Positions 17,500 through 28,128 of a stretch of 64,000 nucleotides of DNA are shown here, piece after piece. Below the pieces are notes generated by a model. That model was not told the DNA's origin and made no database searches. It saw nothing but the letters and a program-made list of their open reading frames with translations. Made by a program: the position numbers and the translations under genes. The DNA is taken from contig NZ_RJWG01000002.1 in the NCBI RefSeq assembly GCF_004011155.1, positions 236,012 through 300,011 on the forward strand. The letters are read 5' to 3'. How positions within the stretch are numbered: the first letter of the stretch is position 1; each line of letters opens with the position of its first letter. Source of the stretch: Clostridium prolinivorans. Its GTDB lineage: Bacteria > Bacillota > Clostridia > Clostridiales > Clostridiaceae.

Positions 17500-19047
17500 T
17501 TATTCTATATAAGCTCTGTCAAATTTAACATTACCTTCTGAAGTTACATATACTCCTTTTACATTATTTTTTCTACATAGTACAGCGTTATAAAAATATA
17601 GAGGTATGCTAGGAGTATCGTTAATGAATATTTTTTCTATTTGTTCTATTGTTCCTTTTCTTATATTTTTATCTTTTTCAAATTTAGCTTTAAATATTAA
17701 TTTGTCAAATTCACTATTATTATATCCAAATAAATTATACTTTGAACTTGAAGTCCAAGGTTCAAAAACTGAAAGAGGATCTTTATAAAGTAAAGAATAA
17801 TCTACTTTTACCATATCATAATCTCCTATTTTTATATTTTCTAAAAATTGATCTTCATTATATCCAATACATTTTACATTTAATCCTAATTTATCTTTTA
17901 TATTTTTAGCTATAGCTTCACATACCTTTTTATTTTCAATACTATTTAAATAAATTAATTTTAAACTTGTACTTTTATCATAATCTTCATTTTTATTAAT
18001 TTCTTTATCTAAAATTTTATTATTTTTATCATTAAAAGGTATATAAGAATTTGCCTCTACAACCATTCCATTTAAAGTTTTTTCAACTAAATTTTTCTTA
18101 TCAATAGAAGATAATACTGCTTTTCTAAAATCATTTTCTTTTATAATACTCTTACTTTTTAAATTAAAATTAATACTAGACCCTTTATTAATTGGTATAA
18201 CTTCTGCTTCTTCATCTATAATAAGATTTTTAATTTCATTAATAGGTGGATCCATAAAAATATTAATATTTGAATTTTTAAAACTTGCTAAAGCACTTTC
18301 ACTACTTTTACTTGAATTTATGTATATTTTTTCACTTTTTACAAAATAAGGTTCATAATAATTGCCATTTTTTAAAAGTGTAATTTCATCATTTAAAGAT
18401 ATATCATCTATTTTAAATGGGCCAGTATATTTAATATTTTTATAATTTTCTCTAAATTTTTCAAGTCCTTTATCCATTTCTCTAAGTGTGTATATAGGCT
18501 GACTTAAGATTTCTAAAAAATAACTTGTAGGAGAATTTAATCTTATTTGAAGAGTTTTCTCATCTTGTGCTTTTATAGCAACATTATCGAAATTTTTTTT
18601 GCCTTTATTATATTCTTCTGCACCAAATATAGAATATAACTGATATGCATATATGTTTTCTCTATTAGGATTTAAAAATTCTTTAAAAAAATTGACAAAA
18701 TCTTCAGCTTTTATTTTTGTGCCATCGCTCCATTTAGCATTTTCTCTAAGATTAAATGTATATGTTATACCATCTTCACTAATAATCCAATCTTTTGCAA
18801 TACCTGGAACAATTTCCCCATTTTCATCTACTTTAACTAAACCTTCAAATACAGCCAAAATTAAATCCATTTCTCTTATATTGTTTTCATTTAACTGAAT
18901 TAAATCTTTAGGAATATCTCCTAAATCATAAATTAAATAATTATTGACTCTACTACTATCTTTAAAAGATGCATTTGTTTTCTTTTCAATACAACCATTA
19001 AAAAATAACATCATAAATATAATTAAGCATAAAACATATTTTTTCAT
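17500..19047 (-). CDS. Oligopeptide ABC transporter substrate-binding lipoprotein (OppA-like)
   Basis: A 515-residue family 5 extracellular solute-binding protein. The start is ATG 19047 after GGGGGA; the product then begins MKKYVLCLIIFMMLFFNGC, a lipoprotein signal with the lipid-anchored cysteine at position 19 or so. Family phrases include LAVFEGLVKVDENGEIVPGI, AKDWIISEDGITYTFNLREN, and AKWSDGTKIKAEDFVNFFKE. No permease or ATPase genes are adjacent, so it is an orphan receptor or works with a distant Opp system. A 54-bp upstream extension of the ORF has no ribosome binding site. Confidence 0.9.
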   Translation of the reverse strand: MKKYVLCLIIFMMLFFNGCIEKKTNASFKDSSRVNNYLIYDLGDIPKDLIQLNENNIREMDLILAVFEGLVKVDENGEIVPGIAKDWIISEDGITYTFNLRENAKWSDGTKIKAEDFVNFFKEFLNPNRENIYAYQLYSIFGAEEYNKGKKNFDNVAIKAQDEKTLQIRLNSPTSYFLEILSQPIYTLREMDKGLEKFRENYKNIKYTGPFKIDDISLNDEITLLKNGNYYEPYFVKSEKIYINSSKSSESALASFKNSNINIFMDPPINEIKNLIIDEEAEVIPINKGSSINFNLKSKSIIKENDFRKAVLSSIDKKNLVEKTLNGMVVEANSYIPFNDKNNKILDKEINKNEDYDKSTSLKLIYLNSIENKKVCEAIAKNIKDKLGLNVKCIGYNEDQFLENIKIGDYDMVKVDYSLLYKDPLSVFEPWTSSSKYNLFGYNNSEFDKLIFKAKFEKDKNIRKGTIEQIEKIFINDTPSIPLYFYNAVLCRKNNVKGVYVTSEGNVKFDRAYIE

Positions 19048-19166
19048 AAGTTTATTCCCCCAACTGTAGCTTTTTAAATTATATATTTTAATTTTAGCCA
19101 TTATTATATAAATTTAATCAAATTAGTATCTATGAATATATACTTATAAAATTTAAATAAAAATTT

Positions 19167-19296
19167 TAGATGTCCAAAGCTTTAAAATTTAATAAGCCTA
19201 GCAAAATAATAATTTCTCTCTTTTAGGAGTAAAATATATTACCCCTTTAATTATTATTTTACTAGGCTATAATTTAGTTTTCTTATTGAACATCTA
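19167..19296. repeat. Large imperfect palindromic element
   Basis: The 130-bp segment begins TAGATGTCCAA and ends TTGAACATCTA (10 of 11 match as inverted ends). Nearer the centre are AGCCTAG...AAAATAATAATT and its inverted partner AATTATTATTTT...CTAGGCT, with a third small stem GGAGTAA/TTACCCC at the middle. It lies downstream of gatB but lacks a good T tract. It could be a terminator for gatB or a MITE-like element. Confidence 0.55.
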
Positions 19297-19348
19297 TATT
19301 TATATTAATTTATTTAATTTTTCTATATTTATATTAATTTATTTAATT
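19293..19348. repeat. 27-bp tandem duplication of the gatB 3' end
   Basis: A 27-bp sequence at 19293-19319 is repeated at 19322-19348 (period 29). The second unit contains the last codons and stop of gatB. The first is a non-coding copy abutting the palindromic element. Confidence 0.8.
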
Positions 19349-20762
19349 CTTCTGCTACTAATTTATTTGCAATTTGAGGATTAGCTTTACCTTTAGTTTC
19401 TTTCATAACCATTCCAACTAAAAATCCAATAATTTTAGTTTTACCATTTTTAAAATCTTCTACAGCTTTAGGATTAGACTGTATAACTTTAACTACAGCT
19501 TCACGAATAGCCTCTTCATCATTATTTTGAATAAGTCCTTTTTCTTCAATTATAATCTTAGGATTTTTTCCTGAAAAGAACATATCTTCTAAAACTTTTT
19601 TCCCTATATTGTTTGAAATAACTCCTGTATTAATAAGATTAATAAGATCACTTAAATCTTTAGGCGTAAACTTTAATTGAGAAACTGTAATGTTATTTTC
19701 ATTCATAAGCCTTGAAATATCTCCCATAAGCCAATTAGAAGCAGCCTTTGCATCTTTACTTTCTTTAGCAGTTTCTTCAAAGAAATCTGCCATATCCATA
19801 GATAAAGTTAAAACTCCAGCATCGTATTTAGGAATACCATATTCTTTAACAAATCTTTCAGCTTTTTCATGAGGAAGCTCTGGTATTGTTTCTCTTATTT
19901 GATTTATCCACTGTTCACTTACATTAAGAGTTACCAAATCACCTTCTGGAAAATACCTGTAGTCATTTGCTTGCTCTTTGCTTCTCATAACTACAGTTTC
20001 ACCTTTTGTTTCATCCCATCTTCTTGTTTCAACTGAAAGTTTTTCTCCATTATTTAACGCTTTAACCTGTCTATTATATTCATAATTTAATGCTTTTTCT
20101 AATGCTTTAAAAGAATTCATATTTTTTATTTCCGATTTAATTCCAAATTCACTACTACCTTCTGGTCTTACAGATATATTCCCATCACACCTTAAAGATC
20201 CTTCTTCCATTTTAACATCAGATACTCCAATAGAACTTAATATACTTTTTAATCTTTGAAGATAAAGTGTGGCTTCCTCAGGAGTTCTTATATCAGGTTT
20301 TGAAACTATCTCAATTAAAGGTACTCCAGCTCTATTATAATCTACCAAAGTTCCTGCTGAAGTATGAAGAAGTTTTCCTGCATCTTCTTCTATATGTATT
20401 CTTTCTATACCTATTTTCTTTTTATCTCCATCTGAAGTTTCAATTTCTATATATCCATCATAACATAATGGAATTTCATCTTGAGTTATTTGATAATTTT
20501 TAGGGTTATCTGGATAAAAATAATTTTTTCTATCCATTCTGCTTACATTATGTATTTTACAGTTTAATGCAAGGCCTGCTTTTATACCATATTCCACAAC
20601 TTTTTTATTAAGCTGAGGAAGTGAGCCTGGAAGACCTAAACATATTGGACATACATGTGTGTTTGGCTGTCCTCCAAATTCAGTTGTACATGAACAATAT
20701 ATCTTAGTATTTGTTGAAAGTTCTGCATGAACCTCCAGCCCTATGACTGCTTCGTATTTCAT
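19329..20762 (-). CDS. gatB: Asp-tRNA(Asn)/Glu-tRNA(Gln) amidotransferase subunit B
   Basis: A 477-residue GatB, the tRNA-binding and kinase subunit that activates Glu-tRNA(Gln) or Asp-tRNA(Asn). The start at 20762 follows CAGGAGGGAAG and gives MKYEAVIGLEVHAELSTNTK; the family hallmark VCPICLGLPGSLP follows. DRKNYFYPDNPKNYQITQ and DYNRAGVPLIEIVSKPD are also conserved. The C-terminal YqeY-like helical domain is present. It is the third gene of gatCAB, 22 bp after gatA. Confidence 0.97.
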   Translation of the reverse strand: MKYEAVIGLEVHAELSTNTKIYCSCTTEFGGQPNTHVCPICLGLPGSLPQLNKKVVEYGIKAGLALNCKIHNVSRMDRKNYFYPDNPKNYQITQDEIPLCYDGYIEIETSDGDKKKIGIERIHIEEDAGKLLHTSAGTLVDYNRAGVPLIEIVSKPDIRTPEEATLYLQRLKSILSSIGVSDVKMEEGSLRCDGNISVRPEGSSEFGIKSEIKNMNSFKALEKALNYEYNRQVKALNNGEKLSVETRRWDETKGETVVMRSKEQANDYRYFPEGDLVTLNVSEQWINQIRETIPELPHEKAERFVKEYGIPKYDAGVLTLSMDMADFFEETAKESKDAKAASNWLMGDISRLMNENNITVSQLKFTPKDLSDLINLINTGVISNNIGKKVLEDMFFSGKNPKIIIEEKGLIQNNDEEAIREAVVKVIQSNPKAVEDFKNGKTKIIGFLVGMVMKETKGKANPQIANKLVAEELNKLI

Positions 20763-20784
20763 TATCTTCCCTCCTGTAAGTACT

Positions 20785-22242
20785 TTAAATATTCGGTTCC
20801 ATATTATGCCATTTAGTTGATTGTTCATAACTATAAGCTAAATTAAATAATACATCTTCTCTAAAATAGTTCCCCATAAACTGAAGTCCTACTGGAAGTC
20901 CATTTACCATACCACAAGGTACTGATATAGCAGGTATACCTGCTATGTTTACAGGTACAGTATATATATCTGACAAATACATAGAAAGTACATCTTTTGA
21001 CTTTTCTCCTATTTTAAAAGCAGGTGTTGGAGTAGTCGGAGATATAACAGCATCATAATTTTTAAATACTTTTTCAAAATCTTGTTTGATAAGATTTCTT
21101 ACTTTTAAAGCTTTTTTATAATAAGCATCATAATAGCCTGCTGAAAGCACATATGTTCCAAGCATTATTCTCCTTTTAACTTCTTTACCAAAACCTTCAC
21201 TTTTAGAATTATAATATATATCAATTGCATTATTAAAATTTTTAGATCTATGCCCATATCTAATGCCATCAAATCTAGCTAAATTTGATGAAGCTTCTGC
21301 ACTTGAAATTATATAATAAGCTGCTAAAGCATATTCTGAAAGAGGAAGAGAGCATTCTTCTACTATAGCTCCATTTTCTTTTAAAACATCAATAGCTTCC
21401 ATAATAGTTTTTCTTACATCTTCATTTAATCCTTCTTCAAAATATTCCTTTGGTACTCCTATTTTCTTACCTCTTATATCTTTAGTTAAGCTTTTTGAAT
21501 AATCTTGAACAGGAACTTCTGCTGTTGTAGAATCTCTATTATCAAAACCTGCAATATATTGTGTAACAAGAGCACAATCCTCTACATCTCTTCCTAAAGT
21601 ACCTATTTGATCAAGTGTTGAGCCAAAAGCAACAAGACCATATCTTGATATCCTTCCATAAGTAGGTTTTAATCCTACAACTCCGCACAAGGATGCAGGC
21701 TGTCTTACTGACCCTCCTGTTTCAGAACCAAGAGTAAGAGGAGATTCAAAACTTGCAACTGCAGCAGCAGATCCACCTGAAGAACCTCCTGGAACTCTTT
21801 CTAAATCCCATGGATTTCTAACTAATTTATACGCACTATTTTCATTAGAAGATCCCATAGCAAATTCATCCATATTTAATTTTCCTAATATAACAGCATC
21901 TTCTTTTTTTAATTTTTCTACTACTGTTGCATCAAAAGGAGGTTTATATCCTTCTAACATTTTTGAAGCACAAGTATTTTGCATATTTTTAACGCTTATA
22001 TTATCTTTTATACCTATAGGTAATCCCCCTAAGGCTCCTAGTTTTTCTCCTTTAGCAATTTTTTTATCTAATTCTTTTGATTTTTCAATAGCTTCTTCTT
22101 TTGCTAAATAAAGATATGCTCCTATGTTTTTATCTATATTTTCAATTCTATTTATAAAGCTTTCAGTAACTTCTTCTACCTTTACTTCTTTTTTATCTAT
22201 AAGCTCTTTTAATTCATGAGCTTTTAACTTATGTAGTTCCAC
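20785..22242 (-). CDS. gatA: Asp-tRNA(Asn)/Glu-tRNA(Gln) amidotransferase subunit A
   Basis: A 485-residue amidase-signature enzyme that releases ammonia from glutamine for GatB. The catalytic Lys lies in [12 protein letters not shown], and the Ser-rich signature is [14 protein letters not shown] followed by [20 protein letters not shown]. The GTG start follows AAAGGAGG. It is the middle gene of gatCAB. Its presence together with tRNA-Gln implies the indirect pathway of Gln-tRNA synthesis. Confidence 0.97.
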   Translation of the reverse strand: MELHKLKAHELKELIDKKEVKVEEVTESFINRIENIDKNIGAYLYLAKEEAIEKSKELDKKIAKGEKLGALGGLPIGIKDNISVKNMQNTCASKMLEGYKPPFDATVVEKLKKEDAVILGKLNMDEFAMGSSNENSAYKLVRNPWDLERVPGGSSGGSAAAVASFESPLTLGSETGGSVRQPASLCGVVGLKPTYGRISRYGLVAFGSTLDQIGTLGRDVEDCALVTQYIAGFDNRDSTTAEVPVQDYSKSLTKDIRGKKIGVPKEYFEEGLNEDVRKTIMEAIDVLKENGAIVEECSLPLSEYALAAYYIISSAEASSNLARFDGIRYGHRSKNFNNAIDIYYNSKSEGFGKEVKRRIMLGTYVLSAGYYDAYYKKALKVRNLIKQDFEKVFKNYDAVISPTTPTPAFKIGEKSKDVLSMYLSDIYTVPVNIAGIPAISVPCGMVNGLPVGLQFMGNYFREDVLFNLAYSYEQSTKWHNMEPNI

Positions 22243-22268
22243 TAAAATTTCCTCCTTTTAATAAGAAT

Positions 22269-22556
22269 CTATTCTATAACTTTAGGAACTAAAAAATATT
22301 CTTCTAATTTATCTGGCGCATTTGATAGCACATCTTCAAGTTCCATAGATGGTTTAACTTCATCTTCCCTTAATCTATTTTCGATATAATAAGGATTTAC
22401 TATTATATCTACATTATCAGTATCTAATTCATTTAATTTGTCAATATATCCTAATACACTATTTAAATCATGTATTAGAGCATCTTTTTCATCTTCTGTA
22501 AAATTTAATCTAGCAAGTTCTGCAACATATTCTACATCTTTTTTAGTAACTGACAT
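22269..22556 (-). CDS. gatC: Asp-tRNA(Asn)/Glu-tRNA(Gln) amidotransferase subunit C
   Basis: A 95-residue GatC that stabilises the GatA-GatB complex. The start [20 protein letters not shown] and the middle [20 protein letters not shown] are typical. The C-terminal [17 protein letters not shown] is the conserved extended tail that wraps the partner subunits. First gene of the gat operon; ribosome binding site AGAGGTGGG. Confidence 0.96.
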   Translation of the reverse strand: MSVTKKDVEYVAELARLNFTEDEKDALIHDLNSVLGYIDKLNELDTDNVDIIVNPYYIENRLREDEVKPSMELEDVLSNAPDKLEEYFLVPKVIE

Positions 22557-22629
22557 TTTCCCACCTCTTCCATTTATAATAATTAATATTTTACCACAAA
22601 ATAAAGTTTTTTAGGCTACAATACTAAAA

Positions 22630-22661
22630 AAATACATCAATATAAAAATATTGATGTATTT
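22630..22661 (-). terminator. Terminator of the 22670-22942 gene
   Basis: TACATCAATA and TATTGATGTA form a stem with T tracts on the minus-strand side (TTTTTTTAG). Confidence 0.85.
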
Positions 22662-22669
22662 TTAGTAAT

Positions 22670-22942
22670 TTATTGTACTCTCATAAACCTAAAAATTACA
22701 GAGCCAAAAGCCATAAGAAAACAAATCCCTGTGTACACTAAATCTTTAAAACTGGATTTTAAGTAAAAAATTTTTACTCCCCAAATTATCATGGTAAAAA
22801 ATAAACACCACTGAAGAGTATAATATCCATAAAAATATTTTATGTACACAAAATGATATGTTGAAAGCATTGTAAGTATTAAAGCTAAAAATGTAAATAA
22901 AACTCCAATCCAGCCTAGTATGTTTATAGCTTTTTTAATCAT
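22670..22942 (-). CDS. Small membrane protein
   Basis: A 90-residue protein with three hydrophobic segments: about residues 8-26 (ILGWIGVLFTFLALILTML), 42-60 (LQWCLFFTMIIWGVKIFYL) and 70-86 (YTGICFLMAFGSVIFRF). It has no recognised domain. The start follows GAGAGGAAGG. It is bounded by its own terminator and appears monocistronic between ligA and gatC. The function is unknown. Confidence 0.65.
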   Translation of the reverse strand: MIKKAINILGWIGVLFTFLALILTMLSTYHFVYIKYFYGYYTLQWCLFFTMIIWGVKIFYLKSSFKDLVYTGICFLMAFGSVIFRFMRVQ

Positions 22943-23081
22943 ATACTATGCCTTCCTCTCTTTTTCAAAATAATTATAAATTATTTTGAATAATATTTAA
23001 AAAATAAAGTTTTTATCCACAATATATAATAATATTAATTTTAATTGTTGTAAAGAGTTTTTCTATATATTTACAAATATT

Positions 23082-25082
23082 TTACAGCATAGAAATAAAT
23101 TCTTCTTCTGATAATATTTTTATTCCAAGTTCTAAAGCTTTATTATATTTAGAACCAGGATCTTTTCCTGCAATTACATAATCTGTTTTTTTGCTTACAC
23201 TTTCTGAAACTTTAGCTCCTAAATTTTGAAGCTTTTCTTTTATTTCACTTCTGCTATAATTTTTTAAACTTCCTGTTACAACTATAGTTTTACCCATAAA
23301 AGTATTTTCTATTGCAGTAATATCTTTAAAATAAGGTTTTATACCTAAATTTAAAAGTTCATTTATACTATTTGCTATTTTTTCTTCTTTAAAAAATTCT
23401 ATTATACTTTTTGCTACTATATCTCCTATATCTTGAATGGAAGTAAGTTCTTCAAAATCAGCTTTTTGTAAATTCTCTAATGTTTTAAAATTTTTAGCTA
23501 AATCTAAAGCAGTTTTTTTCCCTACATTAGGTATTCCAAGAGCATATATAAAAGACGATAAATCACAATTTTTGCTTTTTTCTATAGCATTTAATAAATT
23601 TTGAGCTTTTTTTTCTCCGAATTTCTCTAACTTAAGTAAATCTTCTTTTTTTAACCTATATAAATCTGCAATAGACTTAATATCTAATTTTTCAAAAAGA
23701 GCTTCTGCTGTTTTTTCACTAAATCCTTCAATATTCATAGCTTCACGACTTCCAAAATGAACAATACTTTTAATCATTTGAGGTTTACAAGATAAAGTAT
23801 TTTCACAAAAGTAATGAACTCCTTCTTGTATAAGTTCGCTGCCACAATATGGACAATATTTAGGGGGTTCTATTTCTTTGCTGCCTTCTAATGTATCTTC
23901 TACAACACCCATTATTTCAGGAATTACATCATTTGAGCGACGTACAAAAACATCACATCCAATCCTTACACCTTTTCTTTTTATATCATCCATATTATTT
24001 AAAGTTGCTCTCTTTACAGTAGCACCAGCAAGCTCAACTGGCTCAAGAATTGCAGTAGGAGTAACTCTTCCACTGCGTCCTACATTCCATTCAACATCTA
24101 AAAGCTTTGTTGTAGCTTCTTGTGCTTCGAATTTAAAAGCTATAGCCCATTTAGGAAATTTAACAGTATATCCTAAAAGTTCTCTGGTTTTAATATCATC
24201 AATTACTATAACTGCTCCATCTATATCATAATCTAACTCATCTCTTATATTTTTAATATAATCTATTTCAGTTTTTAATTCCTCTAAATTTGTACAAACT
24301 TTTATATAATCGTCAACTGGGAACCCTTTTTCTTTAATAAAATTCATCATGTCTATATAACTTTTAAATGGTTCTCCTTCTGTATATCCTATATCATAAA
24401 AAAATGCTGAAAGATTTCTTTTAGCTGTTTCTTTTAAATTCAAATTCCTAAGAGCCCCTGCAGCACCATTTCGTAAATTTTTAAGTGGAACTTCAGCATT
24501 TTTGTTGTATTCATTAAAAGCTTTTTTAGTCATTATAGCTTCTCCATGAATTTCAAATAGATAATCATTATCTATCTTTAAAGGAATAGTTTTTATAGTT
24601 TTAACTTGTGGTGTAATATCTTCTCCCACGCTTCCTGTGCCTCTTGTAGCAGCCTTTATTAATATTCCATCTTTATCGTATGTGCAGTTTATTGTAAGTC
24701 CATCAAATTTTTTAGTAACTACAAATTTTAATTCAGGTAATTTTTCTTCGTGACTTATATTATATTCATATACAAATTTTTTAACTTTAGTAACCCAATC
24801 TTCAAGTTCTTCTAAAGACTGAGCTTTATCAAGACTCCAAAGCCTACCTTTATGTATATATTTTTGAAATTCAGATAATACAATATCCCCTACTCTTTGA
24901 GTTGGTGAATAAGGTAAAATATAATTAGTCTCTTTTTCTAATTTTAAAAGTTCATCATATTTTTCATCATACTCTTTATCTGAAATAGAAGGATTATCTA
25001 AAACATAATAATTATAGGCATGTTTATTAAGTTCTTCTACAAGTTCATGTATTTTTTTTATTTTAATATCTTTATCTACCAT
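23082..25082 (-). CDS. ligA: NAD-dependent DNA ligase
   Basis: A 666-residue LigA that seals nicks in replication and repair. The N-terminal Ia domain ends near [20 protein letters not shown]. The adenylated lysine is in KFDGLT, a KxDG variant with Phe where most LigA have Ile. Downstream are the OB-fold ([18 protein letters not shown]), the four-cysteine zinc finger (CPYCGSEL...CENTLSC), the helix-hairpin-helix domain ([12 protein letters not shown]) and a C-terminal BRCT domain ([20 protein letters not shown]). The segment [13 protein letters not shown] also departs from the usual MLSLDNAF. It follows pcrA with 12 bp spacing. Confidence 0.95.
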   Translation of the reverse strand: MVDKDIKIKKIHELVEELNKHAYNYYVLDNPSISDKEYDEKYDELLKLEKETNYILPYSPTQRVGDIVLSEFQKYIHKGRLWSLDKAQSLEELEDWVTKVKKFVYEYNISHEEKLPELKFVVTKKFDGLTINCTYDKDGILIKAATRGTGSVGEDITPQVKTIKTIPLKIDNDYLFEIHGEAIMTKKAFNEYNKNAEVPLKNLRNGAAGALRNLNLKETAKRNLSAFFYDIGYTEGEPFKSYIDMMNFIKEKGFPVDDYIKVCTNLEELKTEIDYIKNIRDELDYDIDGAVIVIDDIKTRELLGYTVKFPKWAIAFKFEAQEATTKLLDVEWNVGRSGRVTPTAILEPVELAGATVKRATLNNMDDIKRKGVRIGCDVFVRRSNDVIPEIMGVVEDTLEGSKEIEPPKYCPYCGSELIQEGVHYFCENTLSCKPQMIKSIVHFGSREAMNIEGFSEKTAEALFEKLDIKSIADLYRLKKEDLLKLEKFGEKKAQNLLNAIEKSKNCDLSSFIYALGIPNVGKKTALDLAKNFKTLENLQKADFEELTSIQDIGDIVAKSIIEFFKEEKIANSINELLNLGIKPYFKDITAIENTFMGKTIVVTGSLKNYSRSEIKEKLQNLGAKVSESVSKKTDYVIAGKDPGSKYNKALELGIKILSEEEFISML

Positions 25083-25094
25083 GAAATCCCTCCA

Positions 25095-27344
25095 TTAAAT
25101 TGCTTCAAGTGGTGCCAATCCAAGCATAAAATTTTTAATTCCATGTGTATTAAAAGCTATTGTTAATTTTACATCATTTCCATCTTTTGCAACGCTTACT
25201 ATAGTTCCAATTCCAAATTTAGCATGCCTAACCTTTCTTCCAAGAGTAGCTTCATTAATTGTCAATGTTTTACCTGATAATTGACTTTCTAAAGAAGAAT
25301 TTTTATTTGAATTGTAATTTTGAGAATTTATTCCTATATTATTAATATTATTAGAATTAAATAATTTATTATTAAAAAATTTATTTTCTTCAACTTTTTG
25401 CTTATAACTTTGACTTCCTATATATTCTTTAAGTTCATTTGGTATTTCACTTAAAAAGTCAGAAGGTGAATAAGCTACAGTTTTCCCAAATACTCTCCTT
25501 ACCTCAGCAGAAGTCATATATAATTTTTCTTTAGCCCTAGTTATACCTACATAGCATAGTCTTCTTGATTCTTGCATTTCACTTTCGCTATTTAAAGATG
25601 CTGCTCCTGGAAATATTCCATTTTCCATACCAACCATAAATACTACTGGAAACTCTAAACCTTTTGCACTATGAATAGTCATAAGTACAACACTGTCAGC
25701 TTTTTCATCAAAATTATCTATATCTGAAACCAATGTAACTTTTTCAAGAAATGCAGATAAACTTGTATCTTCTGAAGTCTGTTCAAATTCTACAGCTGCA
25801 GATACTAATTCCTTGAGATTTTCTATTCTGCTTTCATCTTCTACATCTTTTGAAGCTTTAAGCTCTTTTAAGTAACCAGATTCTTCTAGTATTGTTTCTA
25901 TAAGTTTTGAAACAGGAATTTCATCCTTTTGTCTAATAAATCCATTTATTAAGCTTACAAATTTATTTATAGAATTTATAGCCTTTTGTGTAAGTCCTGG
26001 AACATATTCTATATCTAAAAGTGTACTATATAAGGCTTCTTCATTGCTATTTGCAAATTCTTGTATTTTAGCAACTGTTGTTTCTCCAATACTCCTTTTT
26101 GGAACATTAATAATTCTTTGAAGACTTATATCATCAACAGGATTATTAATAAGTCTTAAATAGGCTAATATATCTTTAATTTCTTTTCTATCATAAAATT
26201 TCAATCCACCAATAAGTCTGTATGGAATATCATTTTTTATAAAAGTATCTTCAAATATACGAGACTGTGCATTAGTTCTATAAAGTATAGCAAAATCGCT
26301 AAAATTTTTACCTTCTTCTCTTATCAATCTCTTTATTTCAGAAGCTACAAAATTTCCTTCATCAGTATCAGAAAAAGCTCTATATATTTTTATTTTTTCT
26401 CCTAAATCATTAGTAGTTTTAAGAACTTTATCTTTTCTTTCATAATTATTTCTTATAACAGAATTAGCTGCATTTAAAATATTTGCCTTTGACCTGTAAT
26501 TTTGCTCAAGCTTAATTACTTTAGCTTCTGGATAATCTTTTTCAAATCCAAGAATATTGCGAATATCTGCACCTCTCCATGTGTAAATTGCTTGATCATC
26601 ATCACCTACAACACATATGTTTCTGTGTTTGTCAGCTAAAAGTTTAACTAATTCATATTGTGCCATGTTTGTATCTTGATACTCATCAATCATAATATAT
26701 TTAAATTTTCTTTGATAAAATTCTAATACATCTTTATGTTCTCTAAAAAGCTGTACTGTTTTAAATATAATATCATCAAAATCAAGAGCATTATTTGCTT
26801 TAAGCCTTTTTTGATAAAGCATATATACGTCAGCAATTTTATTCATTCTATAATTATGTTCATATTCTATTTTAAATTTTTCTGGAGAAATTAATTTATC
26901 TTTTGCATCTCCAATTTTATTTATTATTTCTTTAATATCTATCTCTTTTTCATTTATATTATTAAGTTCTTCTATACACTGCTTAATTAATGTTTTCTGA
27001 TCATATGTATCATATATAACAAAATTTTTATTATATCCAAGCTTATCTATTTCACGTCTTAAAATTCTTACGCAGCTGGAATGAAAAGTTGAAACCCACA
27101 TATTATCAACTTCTGAACCAACTAAATTTCTAATCCTATCTTTCATTTCACCTGCTGCTTTATTTGTAAATGTAATTGCAAGTATAGAAGAAGGATAAAT
27201 GCCTAAATCTTTTATCATATGTGCTATTCTATAAGTTAAAACTCTAGTTTTCCCTGAACCTGCTCCTGCAAGTATTAAAAGTGGACCATCTATAGTTGTA
27301 ACAGCTTCATATTGTTCTTTATTTAAAAGCTTTTGTAAGTCCAT
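25095..27344 (-). CDS. pcrA: ATP-dependent DNA helicase PcrA (UvrD/Rep family)
   Basis: A 749-residue superfamily 1A 3'-5' helicase. Motif I is LAGAGSGKTRVLTYRIA, motif II IDEYQDTN, motif III VVGDDDQAIYTWRGAD, motif IV LEQNYRS, motif V TIHSAKGLEFPVVF and motif VI VGITRAKEKLYM. After an Asn-rich linker (about residues 660-690) comes the PcrA-specific C-terminal Tudor-like segment (GRKVRHAKFGIGTIVSV). It unwinds DNA in repair and displaces RecA or stalled polymerase. Operon with ligA, a common Firmicute order. Ribosome binding site AAAGGAG. Confidence 0.97.
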   Translation of the reverse strand: MDLQKLLNKEQYEAVTTIDGPLLILAGAGSGKTRVLTYRIAHMIKDLGIYPSSILAITFTNKAAGEMKDRIRNLVGSEVDNMWVSTFHSSCVRILRREIDKLGYNKNFVIYDTYDQKTLIKQCIEELNNINEKEIDIKEIINKIGDAKDKLISPEKFKIEYEHNYRMNKIADVYMLYQKRLKANNALDFDDIIFKTVQLFREHKDVLEFYQRKFKYIMIDEYQDTNMAQYELVKLLADKHRNICVVGDDDQAIYTWRGADIRNILGFEKDYPEAKVIKLEQNYRSKANILNAANSVIRNNYERKDKVLKTTNDLGEKIKIYRAFSDTDEGNFVASEIKRLIREEGKNFSDFAILYRTNAQSRIFEDTFIKNDIPYRLIGGLKFYDRKEIKDILAYLRLINNPVDDISLQRIINVPKRSIGETTVAKIQEFANSNEEALYSTLLDIEYVPGLTQKAINSINKFVSLINGFIRQKDEIPVSKLIETILEESGYLKELKASKDVEDESRIENLKELVSAAVEFEQTSEDTSLSAFLEKVTLVSDIDNFDEKADSVVLMTIHSAKGLEFPVVFMVGMENGIFPGAASLNSESEMQESRRLCYVGITRAKEKLYMTSAEVRRVFGKTVAYSPSDFLSEIPNELKEYIGSQSYKQKVEENKFFNNKLFNSNNINNIGINSQNYNSNKNSSLESQLSGKTLTINEATLGRKVRHAKFGIGTIVSVAKDGNDVKLTIAFNTHGIKNFMLGLAPLEAI

Positions 27345-27437
27345 ATTTTTCTCTCCTTTTATAGAAAATATAAAAATTTATTTATTACATACCTATCATT
27401 ATATCATATTTTAATTATATTAAAACAATGGCATCAT

Positions 27438-27517
27438 AAAATAGCCACAAATCAAGTGTTTTAATTAAACTTACTAAAGTTTAATTAAAAGAAAAACACT
27501 AAAATTTGTGGCTATTT
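27438..27517 (-). terminator. Long hairpin terminator after the YerC-like gene
   Basis: Outer arms AAATAGCCACAAAT / ATTTGTGGCTATTT, a middle AGTGTTTT pair and inner arms TTTAATTAAACTT / AAGTTTAATTAAA make an 80-bp hairpin. It is followed by TTTTATG on the minus strand. It is longer than an ordinary terminator. Confidence 0.65.
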
Positions 27518-27543
27518 AGAAACATTTTTAATTTATTATTTAT

Positions 27544-27849
27544 TTACTCTTCTTTCCAATTAATTCTTTCAAAAACAAGATTATATCCATCACTGCCATA
27601 ATTTAAAGCCCTATTAACTCTGCTTATAGTTGCTGTACTTGCTCCAGTTGCATTTGCTATGTCAAGATAAGTTTTTTTCTGCTTAAGCATCTTTGCAACC
27701 TGAAGCCTTTGTGCTAAATCTTTAATTTCATTTACAGTACATATATCTTCAAAAAATCTATATACTTCTTCTTTATTTTTTAAACTTAAAATAGCTTCAC
27801 ATAAAAAATCTATTTCCTTACTTTTAAGTTTTGAATTATAATCTGACAT
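27544..27849 (-). CDS. YerC/YecD-family TrpR-like regulator
   Basis: A 101-residue TrpR-fold DNA-binding protein. The start at 27849 follows TTGGAGGTAAAT; the 26 open codons before it lack a ribosome binding site. Family features are CEAILSLKNKEEVYRFFEDI, CTVNEIKDLAQRLQVAKML and the helix-turn-helix YLDIANATGASTATISRVNR. YerC-like proteins in Bacillus lie next to pcrA-ligA, as here. The ligand and regulon are not known from sequence. Confidence 0.9.
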   Translation of the reverse strand: MSDYNSKLKSKEIDFLCEAILSLKNKEEVYRFFEDICTVNEIKDLAQRLQVAKMLKQKKTYLDIANATGASTATISRVNRALNYGSDGYNLVFERINWKEE

Positions 27850-28039
27850 ATTTACCTCCAAGATATTCCCTGCTCGGATTATTACATTATATGTATTTAT
27901 TCTAACATTTTTTAATATATATTTCAAAGTAAACTTAACTCTTTAAACAAAAAAGTATATAAAAATATTAAATTCTTACTTGTTTAAATAAAATTCATAT
28001 GAAACCATAATTTCATTTTTTAATTTAAAAATTAAATCA

Positions 28040-28122
28040 AAAAATGAAAAACAGTCCTTGGGGCTGGACTGTTTTATTAATAAATAAAAAGGGGGCTATT
28101 AATTCTTTTTATTTATCCTTGC
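28040..28122 (-). ncRNA. Candidate small RNA with two C-rich hairpin loops
   Basis: A promoter (28129-28157) points into an 80-nt stretch ending in a terminator. Hairpin 1 pairs the 12-nt arms 28080-28091 and 28105-28116, with a 13-nt loop that reads AATTAATAGCCCC on the minus strand. Hairpin 2 pairs AACAGTCC and GGACTGTT around AGCCCCAA, and a TTTCATTTTTTG tract follows. No ORF of note is present. The layout resembles Firmicute sRNAs that target Shine-Dalgarno sequences with C-rich loops. Not matched to any known family by me. Confidence 0.55.
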
Positions 28123-28128
28123 AAGATT

